Source: Pseudonocardia sp. EC080619-01 (GTDB taxonomy: Bacteria > Actinomycetota > Actinomycetes > Mycobacteriales > Pseudonocardiaceae). From it: a stretch of 64,000 nt of DNA. The translations under genes were made by a program, and so were the position numbers. Below the pieces are notes generated by a model that was given only the letters and a program-made list of their open reading frames with translations, made no database searches and was not told where the DNA came from. The stretch lies in the NCBI RefSeq assembly GCF_001420995.1, contig NZ_CP012186.1, positions 93,378 to 157,377 on the forward strand, given 5' to 3'. Positions within the stretch are counted from its first letter, which is position 1. The number at the start of each line of letters is the position of its first letter. Positions 60,912 through 64,000 of this stretch are shown here, one piece after another.

Positions 60912-61795
60912 CTCAGTTGCCAGATGCGCAGTCGAGCAGCTCACCGGACAGAAGCCCGCTGTCCGGTGAGTTGCTGCGCGCGCTACGTGAACAGACCGGC
61001 CTCAGCCAGAACCAGGCGCGCAAGGCAGCCGGGGTTGGGCAGTCCTCGCTGTCGCGTACCGAGGCCGGCGAATCGCGACCGACCCCACGACTGGTGCGCG
61101 CGGTGCTGCAGGTCTACGCACAGCACGGCGTCGGATCGCTGAGTCCCGAGCGCATCGACGAGCTCGTGGAGCAGGCACAAGCCCTGGAGGTCGAGCGCGT
61201 GGACGCCCGTGTCGTCCTGCAGAGCGGGAGCGCGCATCGGTTCCAGTGGCGCATTCACGAGGCCGAGCGAGTCGCCCGCCTGGTGCGCTCTTACCACCCG
61301 TCCGTGATCATCGGCCCGCTGCAGACACGGAGCTACGCAGGTGCGGTGTTCACCCCCGACGCGCAGCTCGACGAGCAGGACGCGGCTCAGTCCGTCGACG
61401 CTCGCATGGAGCGGGCCCAGCTGCTCACCGATCCCAGCCGCTCCTGGCAGATGGTTCAGAACGAGCAGGCCCTGCGGTGGCCGGTCGGCAGCTACGCACA
61501 GCAGGCCGAGCAACTGGAAAGCATCGCACGCATCGCCGCCCAACCGAACGTCAGTTTCCGGGTGCTGGCCCTCGACACGGTTGCGCCCCGACCGGCACCG
61601 GTATCGGGGTTCCACCTCTATGACGACACACAGGCACTCGTCGGCACCGAGTCCGGAAGCACCCTGATCCAGGACCCCGACTACATCGCCATGTACGCGC
61701 AGCTGCACGTCGAACTCTCCGAACTCGCCCTGTCCGAAGACGAGTCACTCGAGCTACTGCGACGTCTGATGCACGATTACCGGGAACGAAGCTAG
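60863..61795 (+). CDS. XRE-family regulator with DUF5753 domain
   Basis: HTH near residues 30-85: LRALREQTGLSQNQARKAAG, VGQSSLSRTEAGESRPTPRL. DUF5753 ligand or partner domain from about residue 115: IIGPLQTRSYAGAVFTPDAQ, RMERAQLLTDPSRSWQMVQN, YIAMYAQLHVELSELALSED. The start is uncertain: GTG 60863 lies inside the DUF6879 gene, TTG 60917 just after its stop. It probably autoregulates the operon through the palindromes at 59801-59845. Confidence 0.87.
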   Translation: MVGPTPRAAPAPEGSLTQLPDAQSSSSPDRSPLSGELLRALREQTGLSQNQARKAAGVGQSSLSRTEAGESRPTPRLVRAVLQVYAQHGVGSLSPERIDELVEQAQALEVERVDARVVLQSGSAHRFQWRIHEAERVARLVRSYHPSVIIGPLQTRSYAGAVFTPDAQLDEQDAAQSVDARMERAQLLTDPSRSWQMVQNEQALRWPVGSYAQQAEQLESIARIAAQPNVSFRVLALDTVAPRPAPVSGFHLYDDTQALVGTESGSTLIQDPDYIAMYAQLHVELSELALSEDESLELLRRLMHDYRERS

Positions 61796-61853
61796 ACACC
61801 GCGGCCGCCGCCCTGGTAACTGCAGCACCCCCAGCCGGACACTCATCTGAGGA

Positions 61854-62990
61854 GACACAGCCACCACACACCACCACACCGCGAACACGCAGGCATCGGC
61901 CGCAACTGCCATCGAGCACGCCCGGCGCCTCGACCCGGCGCTGCGTGCGTTCCTCTCCCTCGGTCTGGACACCGGCGGGTCACCTCATCCCGGCGCCCCG
62001 GCTGGATCCCCGCTGGCCGGTCTCCCGATCACGGTCAAGGGCGAACGAGGCGCCCGACACCCTGGTGTACAAGCACTCCTCCGAGCCGGGGCCGTGCCCA
62101 TCGGGACCACATCAGTCCCCCGTGGCCCGCGTGGCTACCAGACCTGGGGCCACACCGATCGAGGCCTAACGCGTAACCCGTGGCGAGCAGACCTATCCCC
62201 CGGCGGGTCGTCCGCCGGCGCCGCCGCGGCGGTCGCGGCCGGGATCGTCCCGCTGTCCTGCGGCAGTGATGGCGCCGGGTCCGTCCGTATCCCAGCAGCG
62301 TGGTGCCACGTGATCGGCTTCAAACCGAGCACCGGGCGCGCCCCCACCCCGGATCCGGCCGGTCTCGCCGTACCGGGCGTGCTGGTCCGCGACCCCGCTC
62401 TCCTGCAGCCCTGGGCCGCAGCCGTGCTCCCCGACTGGTCGCCACCTACAGGACTGCCAGAGCCACCTCTTGCGGCCGCCGCATGGTCGGCCACCCTCGG
62501 CTATGCCGGTCCGCACCTCGACCCCGAGGTCGCCGAGATCGCCGAGCGGGCAGCCCAGGCACTCTGCGCCCGAGCCGGCCTGGCCCTGTCCCGGCCGGGG
62601 GTCAACCTCACCGACCCCGAGAACGCGTGGATGACTCTGCGCAGCAACACCTCGAGCGCAGCGAAGCAGCGCCGCGCGCAGCGAACGCGACATGACAACA
62701 ACCGCCGCCTCACCGAGCTCTTCCAGAGCGCCGATCTGCTGATGACGCCCACGACCCCAGGACGAGCGCATGGCCACGACGGACCCGGCGAACATCTCAG
62801 CGTCGCGCTCACCTGGGGCATCAACCTGTCCGGCCACCCTGCGGTGAGCGTGCCGGCCGGCTTGACCGCCGATGGCTGCCCAGTAGGCCTGCAGATCATC
62901 GCCCGCCCCTGCGGCGACGAGCGGCTTCTGCAACTCCTCGACGACCACGTACCGCAGGCCCCGATCGCGACCCCCCGCAGCAGGCCATGA
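61854..62990 (+). CDS. amidase-signature-family hydrolase, start unclear
   Basis: The frame is open from 61851 after a TGA. Catalytic triad of the amidase signature family: Lys in PLAGLPITVKGERG, cis-Ser in LSPGGSSAGAAAAVAAG and Ser nucleophile in SCGSDGAGSVRIPAAWC. The C-terminal block is GHPAVSVPAGLTADGCPVGL. The loop after the Lys is shorter than usual. The first GTG (62094) would exclude the catalytic Lys, and no ATG, GTG or TTG lies upstream in frame, so the start may be an unusual codon or the 5' end is damaged. The substrate is unknown. Confidence 0.7.
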   Translation, partial: DTATTHHHTANTQASAATAIEHARRLDPALRAFLSLGLDTGGSPHPGAPAGSPLAGLPITVKGERGARHPGVQALLRAGAVPIGTTSVPRGPRGYQTWGHTDRGLTRNPWRADLSPGGSSAGAAAAVAAGIVPLSCGSDGAGSVRIPAAWCHVIGFKPSTGRAPTPDPAGLAVPGVLVRDPALLQPWAAAVLPDWSPPTGLPEPPLAAAAWSATLGYAGPHLDPEVAEIAERAAQALCARAGLALSRPGVNLTDPENAWMTLRSNTSSAAKQRRAQRTRHDNNRRLTELFQSADLLMTPTTPGRAHGHDGPGEHLSVALTWGINLSGHPAVSVPAGLTADGCPVGLQIIARPCGDERLLQLLDDHVPQAPIATPRSRP

Positions 62991-63010
62991 CGAACCCGGA
63001 GCCGTGAACG

Positions 63011-63547
63011 ATGATGACCGCTATGACTACGGCCCACACCCACGGCCTGACGCTGGCCAGCGACGCGATCCTGAGCTGGACGCATCGCTATGGGTCGACC
63101 ACGTCGTGCCTGGCTCGGCTTCGCGGTGCCCGCGACCCGGCCACTGCCGATCGCCTGCTGCTGACCGTCGTGCTCAGCGAGCTGCGTGGCCAGCCTCGCG
63201 GGCACTACGTCCTGTCCGACGTCGCCGGTGCCGCGAACAGCGCGCGCGCCCAGCTCGTGCCGGGCAGCGTCGACCCGGGTGCGATCACCTGGTTGGTGCA
63301 CCACGGTCCGTTCTCCAGCGCCGACCCGACCGGGCCGGAATCGCTGACCCGCGTTGACCTGCGCTGGACTCTCGACCGCTACAGCGTCCCGGCCTGGGAC
63401 GACGTCGCTCGGCTCGACTACGACGACTCCTACCAGCTGCTCGCCGAGCTACGGCTGCGGCCGGTCGAGGAGGTCCTCGACGCGATGCCCTGGGACATCC
63501 CCCGACCCCGACAAGACGGCGGCGACACCGGCCCGCACCAGGGATGA
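63011..63547 (+). CDS. unknown protein, operon partner of FolD-like gene
   Basis: A 178-residue protein (MMTAMTTAHTHGLTLASDAI). No domain recognised; mixed alpha/beta with an acidic end (YDDSYQLLAELRLRPVEEVL). Its stop overlaps the ATG of the next gene (GGATGACC). Confidence 0.6.
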   Translation: MMTAMTTAHTHGLTLASDAILSWTHRYGSTTSCLARLRGARDPATADRLLLTVVLSELRGQPRGHYVLSDVAGAANSARAQLVPGSVDPGAITWLVHHGPFSSADPTGPESLTRVDLRWTLDRYSVPAWDDVARLDYDDSYQLLAELRLRPVEEVLDAMPWDIPRPRQDGGDTGPHQG

Positions 63548-64000
63548 CCGACGCCCCACATCCTCGCGAGATCCCTGGCCGCGCGATCCTGGCCGAGGTA
63601 CGCGACACCTACCGCGACGCCTACGCCCACACGCTGCAGGAACGCGGCAGCCGGGTGATGGTCGTGCGGTTCGAGTCGACCTCCGACGACACCGTCTGGG
63701 CCGCGCGGATGGAGGCATCCCGCGTCTCGGCCGAGCAGAAGGTCCGCACCTTCACCGCACTCGGCGCCACCTCGGACCACATCGTCGTGCCCGACGCCGT
63801 GGAGCTCGGCGAGATCGCCCGAGTCATCCACCGCGCGAACGACGACCCCCAAATCGCCGGGATCATCGTCCAGGCTCCACCGCCCCAAGCCGTGCTCGCG
63901 CTGCTCAACGAGATCGACCCCGCGAAGGACATCGACTCCCTCGGCATCTTCGCGCCACGCACCGCGTGTGCGACCGCCGACGGCATCGTGCGCATCGCCG
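63544..64000 (+). CDS. folD: FolD-like methylenetetrahydrofolate dehydrogenase/cyclohydrolase, partial
   Basis: The first 152 residues of a FolD-family protein, cut by the window end. Typical blocks: AAGIVEEI-like ELGEIARVIHRANDDPQIAG, IIVQAPPPQAVLALLNEIDP and AKDIDSLGIF (family DVDG region). The catalytic Lys region normally YxxxKxK near residue 50 reads EASRVSAEQKVRTFTALGA, so Lys placement should be checked. It interconverts methylene- and formyl-tetrahydrofolate. Accessory copies are unusual beside an amidase and may serve one-carbon release from a substrate. Confidence 0.75.
   Translation, partial: MTDAPHPREIPGRAILAEVRDTYRDAYAHTLQERGSRVMVVRFESTSDDTVWAARMEASRVSAEQKVRTFTALGATSDHIVVPDAVELGEIARVIHRANDDPQIAGIIVQAPPPQAVLALLNEIDPAKDIDSLGIFAPRTACATADGIVRIA

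Noticed and set aside
1..64000. CRISPR arrays, rRNA or tRNA genes
   Set aside because: No regularly spaced direct repeats, no rRNA core sequences and no cloverleaf-like segments with TTCGA-type arms were recognised by eye.

Overview
The window is high-GC actinobacterial DNA. GTG starts are common, and the gene content includes GntR/FadR, PhoX, XRE-DUF5753, DUF6879 and LysX-like families. Together this looks like a Pseudonocardia-type or related actinomycete, on a plasmid or a heavily invaded chromosomal island. The genus is inferred from gene content only. No rRNA, tRNA or CRISPR was recognised.

Layout. (1) 0-28 kb is an insertion-sequence graveyard with IS630, IS701, IS5, IS256, IS3 and IS110 elements, often nested, truncated or carrying single in-frame stops. 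A few host genes survive among them: a GntR regulator, a LysX-like lysyl-phosphatidylglycerol synthase with an eroded synthetase end, a guanidine-III riboswitch in front of two SMR exporters, a PhoX-like protein and a CE15-like esterase. Remnants of a sarcosine-oxidase-like gene and of a conjugative coupling protein are also present. A three-gene mobile unit (zinc-ribbon/HTH protein, DDE integrase, AAA ATPase) lies at 22.4-25.3 kb.

(2) 28.07-48.95 kb is the most interesting part: an apparent specialised-metabolite cluster without recognisable polyketide or peptide synthetase modules. The minus-strand block holds a berberine-bridge-type oxidase, an aldo/keto reductase, an O-methyltransferase, a condensation-fold acyltransferase, a class II DAHP synthase, a myo-inositol-1-phosphate synthase (with an in-frame amber codon), an FkbO/Hyg5-type chorismatase and a type II dehydroquinase-like protein. 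The plus-strand block holds a StrR-like ParB-domain activator, a Tat-exported berberine-bridge-type oxidase, a GH13 glucosidase or transglucosidase and a frameshifted GT8 glycosyltransferase. A ROK sugar kinase and a second PapA5-like acyltransferase follow on the minus strand. The simplest reading is that the shikimate branch feeds chorismatase to give a hydroxybenzoate or dihydroxycyclohexadiene acid, while glucose goes through the ROK kinase and the inositol synthase to a cyclitol. GT8 would glycosylate, the two acyltransferases would join parts, and the methyltransferase and oxidases would finish the product, possibly outside the cell for the exported oxidase. An IS110 element with a structured leader sits inside the cluster.

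(3) 49.4-52 kb, the right edge, has a Tn3 transposase scrap and a pair of overlapping integrase genes. The C-terminal tail of the second integrase also occurs, diverged, at the left edge of the cluster. (4) 52.4-57.6 kb has a broken VOC gene, a TetR regulator and more IS debris (IS1634, IS256, IS21, IS3). (5) 57.6-64 kb looks like a mobile-element or plasmid backbone: membrane proteins with a DUF2637-like segment, a divergent promoter region with palindromic operators, a DUF6879/XRE-DUF5753 pair, an amidase, an unknown gene and the start of a FolD-like gene.
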